Assembly: GCA_964416755.1 (NCBI GenBank)
Contig: CAYQFH010000041.1
Coordinates: forward strand, 1 to 21,219
Length of the DNA: 21,219 nucleotides
Origin: Thiopontia sp964416755
GTDB lineage: Bacteria > Pseudomonadota > Gammaproteobacteria > GCF-002020875
Reading direction: 5' to 3'
Part shown: positions 7,182 to 14,436 of the stretch, piece after piece
Layout of the letters: each line of letters begins with the position of its first letter
Position numbering within the stretch: the first letter of the stretch is position 1
Position numbers and translations under genes: made by a program
Notes under the pieces: model-generated
Seen by the model: only the letters and a program-made list of their open reading frames with translations
Told to the model about the DNA's origin: nothing
The model's database searches: none

Positions 7182-8011
7182 TGTCAGAATGCTACTCGGG
7201 TAATATCGAAAAGATGCGCACCACATTGGGGAATGTGGTGGAGTATCAACTGCCCATTGGCGATCAGTTGGTGGCGATGAATTCACTGATTGGTCGTGAG
7301 ATCACCTTGCGCTACAGTGGAGAGATTCACTGCGTCGGTTGCGGCCGCAAGACCAAAAAGAGTTTTAATCAGGGGTTCTGTTACCCCTGTCTGCAGTCGC
7401 TGCCCCAGTGTGACAGCTGCATTATCAAGCCGGAGCAATGCCACTATGCCGCAGGCACCTGCCGTGATTCTGGTTGGGGGGAGCAGAACTGTCTGACCGA
7501 CCACTACGTCTATCTTGCCAACAGCTCCGGGTTGAAGGTGGGGATCACTCGTGGATCCCAGATTCCAACTCGCTGGATGGATCAAGGGGCGGTACAGGCA
7601 CTGCCGATCTTCCGGGTCAAGGATCGCCTCACCTCTGGATTGGTGGAGGTGTCGATGAAGCAGCATGTCAACGACAAGACCAGCTGGCAGCGGATGTTGA
7701 AAGGGGAACCGGAACCGATTGACCTCTGTGAACAGCGTGATCGGCTCTATGAAATCTGTGCAGAGGCACTGCAGACAGTGGTGACACAACAGGGTGAGGA
7801 TGCCGTGGAGTGGTTGAATGGAGGAGAGGCTGTTGATATCCGCTATCCGGTTGAGCGCTATCCAGAGAAGGTTAAATCATTCAACTTTGATAAGAGTGCT
7901 GAGGTGATGGGGCAGCTGCAGGGGATCAAAGGACAGTATCTGATTCTCAACAGTGGAGTGCTTAATATTCGAAAATTTGGTGGCTACTTTATCGAGTTGC
8001 AGCTGCACTGA
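7181..8011 (+). CDS. DUF2797 protein: cysteine-rich N-terminal half with a GIY-YIG-like segment
   Basis: Conserved protein of unknown function, 276 residues, probably cytoplasmic. Residues 51-104 contain nine cysteines in pairs (C51/C54, C67/C70, C77/C80, then C87, C94, C104), suggesting two zinc ribbons or a metal cluster. Immediately after, DHYVYLANSSGLKVGITR (107-124) followed by RW (131-132) resembles the start of GIY-YIG/MUG113-type nuclease domains (YVYL ... KVGIT ... R); the resemblance is my inference. The C-terminus (about 215-276) includes YPVERYPEKVKSFNFDK and GQLQGIKGQYLIL, typical of the DUF2797 family. ATG at 7181 overlaps the yqhA stop by one base. The tail overlaps the D-lactate dehydrogenase gene by 23 bp, convergently. 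Confidence 0.78.
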   Translation: MSECYSGNIEKMRTTLGNVVEYQLPIGDQLVAMNSLIGREITLRYSGEIHCVGCGRKTKKSFNQGFCYPCLQSLPQCDSCIIKPEQCHYAAGTCRDSGWGEQNCLTDHYVYLANSSGLKVGITRGSQIPTRWMDQGAVQALPIFRVKDRLTSGLVEVSMKQHVNDKTSWQRMLKGEPEPIDLCEQRDRLYEICAEALQTVVTQQGEDAVEWLNGGEAVDIRYPVERYPEKVKSFNFDKSAEVMGQLQGIKGQYLILNSGVLNIRKFGGYFIELQLH

Positions 8012-10805
8012 AACAGCGATCCACCAGATAGAGCAGCGAACGGTAGGGGATCTCACTGTGGCGTGAGAGCCCAATCTCGCAAGTGCGGCTGGCAGAGTAG
8101 CCCTCCGTACACCCCTCTGGAATCTGCTGCTTCAACCGTTTCAGTGCAGCCCGGTTCAGCTCTGGTACCGTAAATCCCTTGTCTCCGGCAAAGCCGCAGC
8201 ACCCCTCCTCTTCAGGTTGGAAGATCTGTTCCGCACAGTGTGAGGCCAACTCCATAAAATGGGATTCCAATCCCATTTTGCGAGCACTGCAGGGGATGTG
8301 GAGTGCGATCTGTTGTTCTCTCTGTCGCAATTGAAGGTGGGGAAGCAGCTGTTCCAGAGTAAAACGAACGGTATCGTAGAGCTGAATGGGGCGTTTGAAC
8401 ATCTCTACCATCCGTGCAGTACAGGGGCTGGCATCGCACAGTACAGGCAGTTTTCCCTCTTCCGAGGCAATCCATAGCGCCTCTTCCAGCTGTTGCAGTT
8501 GCTGCGTTGCCTGTGCTGTAGCCCCTTTGCTGTGAAATGGCAGCCCACAACAGTGGTCGGCTCCGTTTTTAGGTAGTGTGACCATTTCGAACTCAGCCTT
8601 GTGGAAGAGTGAAGTGATGACCCCATTCAGGCTGCGTGACTCATCGCTGTCTCCACTGGCAGACCCCATGGTCTGGTTGGCACAGGTAGAGAAGTAGACT
8701 GCTCTGCGCTTGCCTGAATTGCTCACTTTTGAATCAGGTACCGTGTTGGCTGCACGTGGTGTCCAGCGATCCCATATGGGGATACGTTGTCCGCTCAATC
8801 GGTTTACCCCTTTGCTTATGGCCTCAATCGCTGTAGGACCGGTCACTCGGGATATTTGGTGAACAGTGTTGAGTGCAGATCTTGTGGTACGGGTGATGGT
8901 TGGGATATTGCGGCTGGCACGTTCTGCAAGTCTCTCGCCCTGTTTGCTGAGCTGCTTGGATCGCTGTTGCAGGATCAGTTCACCGGTATTGATGCCGACC
9001 GGGCAGCGGGTGGCGCAGAGTCCATCGGCAGCACAGGTCTCATCGATCAGCCAGCCGTAGTTTTCAGGTAGTCGGTTGAGTGGGTCAGAGGCACCCTTGC
9101 GCAGGGTGACGATACGCTGTCGTGGAGTGAGGCTGAGGTTGCGTGAAGGGCAGATCGGTTCACAGAATCCGCACTCGATACAGCGGTCGACCAGAGGGTC
9201 GACCTTCGGCATCGGCTTGAGATCCTTGATATGCACTTCCGGATCGTCGTTGAGAATCACGCCGGGATTGAGCAGGTTGTCTGGATCCAGCAGCCGCTTG
9301 ATCTGCTGCATCAGGCTGTACGCCTCTGCGCCCCACTCCAGCTCAACATAGGGGGCCATATTGCGCCCGGTGCTGTGCTCCGCCTTGAGTGAGCCATCAA
9401 AACGGTCAACCACCATGGTGCAGACATCATCCATAAAGGCGTGGTATCGGGCCACTTCAACAGGATCACCAAAATCGGGGGTGATCACAAAGTGGAGGTT
9501 GCCCTCCAGTGCATGACCGAAGATGATGGCGTGGGTGTAGCCATGCTTCTGAAACAGCTGCTGCAGTGCTTCGGTACCTTCAGCCAGATATTGAATGGGA
9601 AATGCGATGTCCTCGATAACAACCGTGGTGCCAGCCTCACGGATTGCACCAACCGAGGGAAATAGCCCTTTGCGGATCTTCCACAGCTGTTCAAACTCTT
9701 CTGCTTTGGTGGTGAAGTGGATCTCGTTGAGATGTTCCAGTGAGTTCAGCTGTTGCTCAGTCTGCTTGATTTGAGCCTGCAGCTGTTCTGCGCTGTCAGC
9801 ACGGGTCTCGATCAACAGTGCGGTGGCCTGTTCAGGCAGATCACGGATCGATTGATCCATGCCGGCGCTCTCTTCAACCGAACGCAGAGCAGCACGATCC
9901 ATGATCTCCACTGCATCCACCCGCAACTGTTTAAGCAGGGGAATGGCATTACAGGCCGCAACAATCGTGGGGAAAAGGATCAGTGTGCTCGCCTTGTGGG
10001 CATGGTCGGCAACGGTGTGGTAGGTGATCTCGGAGATAAATCCCAATGTCCCCTCAGAACCGATCATCAGGTGCTGCAGAATCTCATAGGGATCTTCAAA
10101 GTCGGTCAGTGCATTGAGACTGTAGCCGGTGGTGTTTTTGATCTGGTATTTGTGGCGGATACGGTCGGCCAGTGGTCGGTTGTGACGGGTCTGATATCCG
10201 AGTTGGCTCAGGGCATCGAGAAGCGGCTCATGGGTTTGAATGAACTGCTCACGACTGTTGGTGTTGCCGGTATCGAGCAGTGTGCCATCAGCGAGGATCA
10301 GACGCATCGACTGCAATGTCTTGTAGCTGTTTTGATCCACGCCACAACACATGCCGGAGGCGTTGTTGGCGGCGATCCCGCCAATCTTGCAGCTGGAGAT
10401 CGAAGCGGGATCAGGGCCGATTTTGCGACCGTAAGGGGCGAGATAGCGGTTGGCCTGTGCGCCAATAATGCCGCTCTGCAGACGGATGGCATGACCATTA
10501 TCAAGAATTTCGTAATCCCGCCAGTGATCTCCCTCCAATACCGCCAGTACCGAGTCACTTACGGATTGACCGGAGAGACTGGTGCCGGCAGCACGAAAAG
10601 TGACCGGTGTTTTGTGTTGGTGAGCCAGCCGTAGCAGCTCAACCACCTCGCTGTCACTGATGATGCGCACCACCAGTTCCGGTACCAGCCGGTAGAAGCT
10701 GGCATCGGTGCCGTAGGCGGTACAGAGCAGTGGATCATCAATCAACCGCTGTTCTGGAATGGTATGTCTCAGCCCTTTTTTGAGCAGCAGGTAGCGGTTA
10801 TCCAT
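7989..10805 (-). CDS. dld: FAD- and Fe-S-dependent D-lactate dehydrogenase (Dld-II/GlcD-GlcF fusion type)
   Basis: Membrane-associated respiratory enzyme expected to oxidise D-lactate to pyruvate. The 938 residues fuse a GlcD-like flavoprotein with a GlcF-like Fe-S protein. The FAD-binding PCMH domain spans about 35-265 with FRAAGTSLSGQS (70-81), IGGIAANNASG (141-151) and GSEGTLGF (249-256). The FAD-oxidase C-terminal domain is about 275-520 with IFGHALEGNLHF (428-439) and LLDPDNLLNPG (505-515). Ferredoxin-type cysteines follow at 542, 545, 548, 552 and 591, 597, 601. Two CCG-type regions (HCCGLPF 751-757; GCCGFAGDKG 868-877) end the protein. Shewanella Dld-II has this architecture and also neighbours lldEFG. 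YdiJ-type 2-hydroxyglutarate dehydrogenase is the main alternative, less likely in this context. ATGGATAA overlap couples it to dctM. Confidence 0.85.
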   Translation of the reverse strand: MDNRYLLLKKGLRHTIPEQRLIDDPLLCTAYGTDASFYRLVPELVVRIISDSEVVELLRLAHQHKTPVTFRAAGTSLSGQSVSDSVLAVLEGDHWRDYEILDNGHAIRLQSGIIGAQANRYLAPYGRKIGPDPASISSCKIGGIAANNASGMCCGVDQNSYKTLQSMRLILADGTLLDTGNTNSREQFIQTHEPLLDALSQLGYQTRHNRPLADRIRHKYQIKNTTGYSLNALTDFEDPYEILQHLMIGSEGTLGFISEITYHTVADHAHKASTLILFPTIVAACNAIPLLKQLRVDAVEIMDRAALRSVEESAGMDQSIRDLPEQATALLIETRADSAEQLQAQIKQTEQQLNSLEHLNEIHFTTKAEEFEQLWKIRKGLFPSVGAIREAGTTVVIEDIAFPIQYLAEGTEALQQLFQKHGYTHAIIFGHALEGNLHFVITPDFGDPVEVARYHAFMDDVCTMVVDRFDGSLKAEHSTGRNMAPYVELEWGAEAYSLMQQIKRLLDPDNLLNPGVILNDDPEVHIKDLKPMPKVDPLVDRCIECGFCEPICPSRNLSLTPRQRIVTLRKGASDPLNRLPENYGWLIDETCAADGLCATRCPVGINTGELILQQRSKQLSKQGERLAERASRNIPTITRTTRSALNTVHQISRVTGPTAIEAISKGVNRLSGQRIPIWDRWTPRAANTVPDSKVSNSGKRRAVYFSTCANQTMGSASGDSDESRSLNGVITSLFHKAEFEMVTLPKNGADHCCGLPFHSKGATAQATQQLQQLEEALWIASEEGKLPVLCDASPCTARMVEMFKRPIQLYDTVRFTLEQLLPHLQLRQREQQIALHIPCSARKMGLESHFMELASHCAEQIFQPEEEGCCGFAGDKGFTVPELNRAALKRLKQQIPEGCTEGYSASRTCEIGLSRHSEIPYRSLLYLVDRCFSAAATR

Positions 10806-12198
10806 TGCCGTAGGCGACTGCCGGCAGCCAGGTGACCAGTTGCGGGAAGAAGAAGATCAGTGCCAGACCAACCAGTTGCAAAATGATGAAGGGGATTACG
10901 CCGCGATAGATCTCGGTCAGTTTTACCCCGGCAGGGCAGACCCCTTTCAGATAGAAGAGGGCAAAGCCGACCGGCGGAGTGAGGAAGGAGGTCTGCAGAG
11001 TGACGGCTACCAGCAGGGCAAACCAGACCAGGTTGGGGTTGTCGACCACGCCAAATCCTTCCACAGCCAGATCTAGTCCAGCGATTACCGGTCCCAGGAG
11101 GGGGAGGATGATCAGGGTGATCTCAATCCAGTCGAGGAAGAATCCGAGCAGGAAGACAAATAGCAGTACGACACCAATCAGTCCGTAGGGCCCCAGGCCC
11201 AATCCGGTCAGTGCTGATTCGATCAGCTCGTCACCGCCACACTCTCGCAGCACCATGGCAAAGATGGTTGCGCCGACAAAGATGGCGAAGATGTAGGCGG
11301 AAGTATTCATGGTGTTGATGGTCACCTCGCGTAACACCGCATAGTCGAGTCGCTTGTGCAGTCTGGCCAGCAGGGTGGCACCCAGTGCGCCAACCCCGGA
11401 GGCTTCGGTCACGGTGGCGATCCCCATGAAGATGGAGCCAAGTACCACCAGAATCAGCAGTGCTGGAGGAAGGATGTCGAGCAGCGCACGCAGCACATCC
11501 TGCAGATGCACCTCTTCATGGTTGGCGGCAAGTGGGGCGTTCTCGGGATAGAGTTTGCCGTAGATCAGAATATAGCTGATGTAGAGCACACCGAGGATCA
11601 TGCCGGGGATCACAGCGCCCATAAACAGGTCACCCACCGATACACCCAGCTGGTCTCCCATGATCACCAACATGATGGAGGGGGGGATGAGGATACCAAG
11701 GCAACCAGAGGCGGCAATGGTGCCGAGTGCCAGTGGTTTGTTGTAATTCTGCTTGAGCATCACCGGCAGGGACATCACACCCAGCAGTACCACCGAAGCG
11801 CCGATGATGCCGGTTGATGCCGCGAGGATGATGCCGATCAGGGTGACGGTGATCGCCAATCCCCCTTTGACGTTACCGAACAGCTTCTGCATCGAGTGCA
11901 TCATCCGTTCAGCCACGCCAGATTTGTCCAGCATCAACCCCATGAAGATGAACATCGGCAGAGCGACCAGCACCCAGTTATCCATGATGTTGAAGATGCG
12001 TCCGGTCAACAGCCCCAGAGTGTTGTAGTCGAGGCCGGTCATGGTCCACTCCATGACGTTGTCGGTCCACCAGGCGATGCCGGTGAAGAGGATGCCGATT
12101 CCAGCCAGCACCCAGGCGACTGGGAAACCGGTAAAGAGTAGTGCGATGAAGGAGACAAACATCGCAATGACCAGATAATTTTCGGGTTCGAGCGTCAT
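10798..12198 (-). CDS. dctM: TRAP transporter large permease subunit (DctM family)
   Basis: Twelve-helix-class membrane subunit that carries out sodium-driven import of the ligand delivered by DctP. The 466 residues are hydrophobic throughout. Family hallmarks are FTGFPVAWVLAGIGI near the N-terminus, AASTGIIGASVVLLGVMSLP (about 126-145) and GTIAASGCLGILIPPSIMLV (about 159-178). Also visible is FLTPPVGFALFYLKG near the C-terminus. A loop of about 30 polar residues separates the two halves. It overlaps dctQ by 4 bp (ATGA) and has a GAGGAG SD; its end overlaps dld by 8 bp. The sequence resembles the mannitol/chloroaromatic or 2-oxoacid TRAP branch rather than classic C4-dicarboxylate systems; lactate is inferred from neighbours. 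Confidence 0.92.
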   Translation of the reverse strand: MTLEPENYLVIAMFVSFIALLFTGFPVAWVLAGIGILFTGIAWWTDNVMEWTMTGLDYNTLGLLTGRIFNIMDNWVLVALPMFIFMGLMLDKSGVAERMMHSMQKLFGNVKGGLAITVTLIGIILAASTGIIGASVVLLGVMSLPVMLKQNYNKPLALGTIAASGCLGILIPPSIMLVIMGDQLGVSVGDLFMGAVIPGMILGVLYISYILIYGKLYPENAPLAANHEEVHLQDVLRALLDILPPALLILVVLGSIFMGIATVTEASGVGALGATLLARLHKRLDYAVLREVTINTMNTSAYIFAIFVGATIFAMVLRECGGDELIESALTGLGLGPYGLIGVVLLFVFLLGFFLDWIEITLIILPLLGPVIAGLDLAVEGFGVVDNPNLVWFALLVAVTLQTSFLTPPVGFALFYLKGVCPAGVKLTEIYRGVIPFIILQLVGLALIFFFPQLVTWLPAVAYGNG

Positions 12199-12836
12199 TT
12201 GCAGATCTCCTCATCATTGTCGTTCTGCTGTTGCGGAACCTGTGGCTGGAACAGATGACGTAGCATGGAGACCCGTCCTGGCGTCATATCTTCAGGCTCT
12301 TTTATCAGATGGAGTAGCAGAGCAAACTCCTGAATCAGTCTTGAAATGGCGGCGATAATCATCAAGATCATGGTCAGTGGGATCACCGCCTTGATGATCC
12401 AGCGGTAGGGGAGCCCTGTCGGACTGGAGGAGGATTCGCCAACTCGATAGGCGTCGGCTACCCAGCCGATACTGTGGTCGAGCAGAATCACCATAAAGGG
12501 CATCATCAGTATCAGGATGCCGAGAATTTCGATGATGTGTTGCCACTTGCGCGGCAGATTCATATGGATGATATCGACCCGGATATGGCTATCACGGGTG
12601 ATGGCGTAGGCGATTCCAAACATGAAGGCGGTGGCGTAGAGGTGCCACATCAGCTCTTCCAGTGGAACCATCCCATTGTTGAAACCGTAACGGAGTACAA
12701 CTTGGATCAGAATGATTCCGATCAGTAGCACATTGAGCCAGGCAGTGGTCTCGGCAATTTTCTGAATGCCTCGGTTCAGCCAGCGGCTGATCGGGACTTC
12801 CAGTTGCAACGCTTGAGGCAACGATTCTGCGGTCAT
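12195..12836 (-). CDS. dctQ: TRAP transporter small permease subunit (DctQ family)
   Basis: Four-helix membrane protein that pairs with DctM. The 213 residues have hydrophobic segments near 33-50, 64-80, 101-120 and 145-168. The family core is VVLRYGFNNGMVPLEELMWHLYATAFMFG (about 46-74), followed by TRDSHIRVDII (80-90). Long polar ends (about 1-25 and 180-213) face the cytoplasm. The ATG at 12836 has AAGGAG with 6-nt spacing. It is separated from dctP by 102 bp containing a strong hairpin, and it overlaps dctM by four bases. Having its own good SD fits readthrough past the hairpin. Confidence 0.9.
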   Translation of the reverse strand: MTAESLPQALQLEVPISRWLNRGIQKIAETTAWLNVLLIGIILIQVVLRYGFNNGMVPLEELMWHLYATAFMFGIAYAITRDSHIRVDIIHMNLPRKWQHIIEILGILILMMPFMVILLDHSIGWVADAYRVGESSSSPTGLPYRWIIKAVIPLTMILMIIAAISRLIQEFALLLHLIKEPEDMTPGRVSMLRHLFQPQVPQQQNDNDEEICK

Positions 12837-12870
12837 GGTGCTGCTCCTTGAAAGGTGTGGGTGGAACGAT

Positions 12871-12923
12871 AAAAAACTCCGGCATACTGGGAAGTGGGAG
12901 GAGAAATTTCCAGTATGCCGGAG
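12871..12923 (-). terminator. Intra-operon rho-independent terminator/attenuator between dctP and dctQ
   Basis: A perfect 14-bp inverted repeat, CTCCGGCATACTGG (12877-12890) with its complement at 12910-12923, has a 19-nt loop. On the minus strand the stem is followed by six T (plus-strand A at 12871-12876). It starts 15 bp after the dctP stop and should terminate much of the transcription, leaving the permease and dld genes to readthrough or processing. Confidence 0.85.
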
Positions 12924-12938
12924 GGGAGGTACTACCCT

Positions 12939-14024
12939 TTATTGGTCGTTAACACGGACGGTTCCTGGTCTTGGCAGGAAGGCCCACTCGTTCCAGACCT
13001 TGTAATCTGCGCGGAACGTCTGCAGATTGTCGTAGATCTTCTTGAACTCAGGATCCTTGGCGCTCTCTTCAGCAACCACTTCGTCCCACTTGGTACGGAA
13101 GGCGTCCAGCATCTCCTTGCTCCAGTAGCGATTCTCGACACCCTTCTCGGCATTTGCCTTCATCGCAGGGAACTGGATCGCTTCACCTTGAGCCAGGCCA
13201 TCAAGCATGGCCGCTTTACAGCTCATCTCGACTACACTCTGCTGCTGCTTGTCCATTTTATTCCAGGTGTCCTTGTTGATGATCAGATCAAACATGGTCG
13301 CTGGCTGGTGCCATCCTGGGAAGTAGTTGTACTTCAGGATCTTGTGGAAACCGAGCAGCTTGTCGATTGCAGGCATGGAGAACTCGGTAGCATCGATTGC
13401 ACCCTTCTCCAGTGCGGGGAAGATCTCCTTGGAGGAGAGTAGGGAGGTAGAGACTCCCAGCTTCTCCATGACCAGTGCGCCGAGGCCGAAGAAACGCATT
13501 CTCAGACCGTCGAGATCTTCCGGTTTATCGATTGGCTTGGAGAACCAGCCGGAGGTCTCTGGTGCAATGATGGAGCAGGGGATTGAGTGGACGTTGTAAC
13601 CGGCATCGTCATACAGCTTCTGCCACAGCTGGCGGCCTTCACCGTAGTTGACCCAGGCGAGAAACTCGGGTGCGTCAGGACCGAATGGAACGGCGGAGAA
13701 GATCGCGCCTTTCTGACCCAGTACGCCAGTGTTGTACCCTGGCGTGCTCCATCCGGCATTGACCTGCCCCTTGGAGACAGATTCCAGGATCTCCTTGGGC
13801 GGTACCAGCTTGCCTGGCTCGTAGATCTTCATCTTCACGCTGCCTCCAGAGGCTGCGTTGAGATGTTCTGCCACATATTTGGGGGTGGATCCCAGACCTG
13901 TCAGGTGGGTACCAAACCATACCGGCACCTTCAGCAGCACCTTTTTTCCAGCCATGGCGGGTGTTGATGCAAGAGACAGTGCCAGTGCTGCGGCAATACC
14001 GGTTGTGATCAGTTTTTTCTTCAT
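12939..14024 (-). CDS. dctP: TRAP transporter periplasmic solute-binding protein (DctP family)
   Basis: Periplasmic ligand-binding subunit of the TRAP system. Start ATG 14024 has TAAGGAG with 9-nt spacing, giving 361 residues; an open extension to 14087 is not signal-like. A Sec signal MKKKLITTGIAAALALSLAS ends APAMA-type with cleavage near residue 25. The mature protein shows KVPVWFGTHLTGLGS, GGSVKMKIYEPGKLVPPKEIL (about 60-80), and LDGLRMRFFGLGALVMEKLG (171-190), where DctP proteins carry the Arg that grips the ligand carboxylate (R175/R177). GAIDATEFSMP (208-218) and YFPGWHQP (234-241) resemble 2-oxoacid/lactate-binding TRAP proteins. It is the promoter-proximal gene, followed by the terminator-like hairpin. 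Lactate is the best guess from context; pyruvate or another hydroxy- or oxo-acid is possible. Confidence 0.9.
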   Translation of the reverse strand: MKKKLITTGIAAALALSLASTPAMAGKKVLLKVPVWFGTHLTGLGSTPKYVAEHLNAASGGSVKMKIYEPGKLVPPKEILESVSKGQVNAGWSTPGYNTGVLGQKGAIFSAVPFGPDAPEFLAWVNYGEGRQLWQKLYDDAGYNVHSIPCSIIAPETSGWFSKPIDKPEDLDGLRMRFFGLGALVMEKLGVSTSLLSSKEIFPALEKGAIDATEFSMPAIDKLLGFHKILKYNYFPGWHQPATMFDLIINKDTWNKMDKQQQSVVEMSCKAAMLDGLAQGEAIQFPAMKANAEKGVENRYWSKEMLDAFRTKWDEVVAEESAKDPEFKKIYDNLQTFRADYKVWNEWAFLPRPGTVRVNDQ

Positions 14025-14055
14025 GCTTTCGATCTCCTTAGTTTCAGAATAGTGT

Positions 14056-14075
14056 TCAATTACCACTGTAATTGA
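14056..14075 (-). repeat. Perfect hairpin in the dctP 5' leader
   Basis: TCAATTAC (14056-14063) and GTAATTGA (14068-14075) are exact complements around a 4-nt loop. The hairpin ends 15 bp upstream of the dctP SD (14034-14040), so it would lie in the dctP mRNA leader. It does not fit the TGGT-N3-ACCA pattern. It could stabilise the abundant dctP message or be a DNA site. Confidence 0.5.
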
Positions 14076-14090
14076 GTCGCTTTCCAATTT

Positions 14091-14101
14091 TGGTCAGACC
14101 A
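14091..14101. promoter_or_regulatory. GntR (PdhR/LldR-type) operator near dctP
   Basis: TGGT-CAG-ACCA is a perfect core operator match. It lies 67 bp upstream of the dctP start, downstream of the candidate dctP promoter, where bound repressor would block transcription. Confidence 0.6.
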
Positions 14102-14120
14102 TTTTCGGGCTCACTTATTA

Positions 14121-14140
14121 TTGGTAAATTGGTAAGTCCA
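14121..14140. promoter_or_regulatory. Degenerate operator and tandem TTGGTAA half-sites
   Basis: TTGGTAA occurs at 14121-14127 and 14129-14135. The second copy opens TGGT-AAG-TCCA (14130-14140), one mismatch from the operator core, and abuts the TATAAT of the candidate dctP promoter. Centre-to-centre distance to the 14091-14101 site is 39 bp. Confidence 0.4.
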
Positions 14141-14173
14141 TTATAATCTGTCACAGTGGTTGATTGTTGTCAA
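14140..14173 (-). promoter_or_regulatory. Candidate dctP promoter
   Basis: On the minus strand a perfect TTGACA (plus 14168-14173) and a perfect TATAAT (plus 14140-14145) occur, but 22 bp apart, longer than ideal; GATTAT (14143-14148) gives a 19-bp spacer. Suboptimal spacing could mean activator dependence, or the two hexamers may be chance matches. Confidence 0.3.
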
Positions 14174-14227
14174 GCGGCTAAAATCTGCGCTGTAGTCTGG
14201 TAGAGGTCTGAGCCCTTCCATGTTTAG

Positions 14228-14245
14228 TGGTCAATGTTGGTCAAT
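14228..14245 (+). repeat. Tandem TGGTCAAT half-sites, one helical turn apart
   Basis: TGGTCAAT occurs at 14228-14235 and again at 14238-14245, exactly 10 bp apart, in the middle of the divergent region. The half-site resembles the TGGTCA arm of the operator at 14091-14101. Confidence 0.45.
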
Positions 14246-14265
14246 TATTGTTTCTTGGGAAATTT

Positions 14266-14287
14266 CTTATATTGGATCCAATATAAG
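14266..14287. repeat. 22-bp perfect palindrome in the divergent region
   Basis: CTTATATTGGA (14266-14276) is followed directly by its exact reverse complement (14277-14287). The inner ATTGG and CCAAT are 2 bp apart rather than the 5 bp of the GntR operator, so it may bind a different protein or a different conformation. It ends 18 bp before the candidate -35 of the regulator promoter. Confidence 0.6.
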
Positions 14288-14304
14288 GGGTTATTTGCCG
14301 TTTT

Positions 14305-14335
14305 TTGTGATTGGTAAAACCAATTCTGGTATACT
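14305..14335 (+). promoter_or_regulatory. Candidate upstream promoter for regulator-lldEFG
   Basis: TTGTGA (14305-14310) and TATACT (14330-14335) are 19 bp apart; the spacer is filled by the palindromic operator 14310-14324, a classical repressor position. Transcripts would have a leader of about 95 nt. Confidence 0.4.
14310..14324. promoter_or_regulatory. GntR (PdhR/LldR-type) operator, perfect 15-bp palindrome
   Basis: ATTGGT-AAA-ACCAAT matches the PdhR box exactly in both arms. It lies between candidate promoter hexamers and is centred 102 bp, close to ten helical turns, from the second operator at 14413-14425. Confidence 0.75.
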
Positions 14336-14386
14336 CTCCTTGCTGTTTTAGCGGGTTTGGCAGTGATAAAATTAAATTTTTTGCAG

Positions 14387-14414
14387 TTGACGAAAAAAAA
14401 TTATATGGTAAATT
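14387..14414 (+). promoter_or_regulatory. Candidate downstream promoter for the regulator gene
   Basis: TTGACG (14387-14392), a 16-bp spacer and TAAATT (14409-14414) would start transcription about 15 bp before the ATG at 14437. The -10 runs into the operator at 14413-14425, so the site would autoregulate. Weaker -10 than the upstream candidate. Confidence 0.35.
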
Positions 14415-14425
14415 GGTTTTACCAA
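14413..14425. promoter_or_regulatory. GntR (PdhR/LldR-type) operator at the regulator start
   Basis: TTGGT-TTT-ACCAA is a perfect 13-bp palindrome ending 11 bp before the regulator ATG and touching the GAGG SD (14428-14431). With 14310-14324 it forms a two-operator layout like that flanking the E. coli lldPRD promoter. Confidence 0.7.
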
Positions 14426-14436
14426 ATGAGGTTTTT

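Larger units (their letters stand above)
14025..14436. promoter_or_regulatory. Divergent control region of the lactate locus (dctP | regulator-lldEFG)
   Basis: This 412-bp gene-free, AT-rich stretch separates the two divergent units. It contains a dctP leader hairpin, at least three TGGT-N3-ACCA type operators plus one degenerate one, tandem TGGTCAAT half-sites, a 22-bp palindrome and promoter-like hexamers in both directions, listed separately. The operator core matches the FadR-subfamily GntR consensus, and PdhR/LldR sites in particular (ATTGGT-N3-ACCAAT), consistent with the adjacent regulator gene. Confidence 0.8.

Noticed and set aside
9753..10634. 293-codon open frame antisense to dld
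   Set aside because: Opposite the conserved FAD domain of dld, no family signature, no SD; shadow frame.
11356..11817. 153-codon His/Asp/Gln-rich frame antisense to dctM
   Set aside because: Composition is that expected from the reverse complement of hydrophobic codons; not a real protein.
14311..14436. N-terminal extension of the GntR regulator from TTG 14311
   Set aside because: Runs through operators and promoter hexamers; the family N-terminus begins at ATG 14437 with its own SD.
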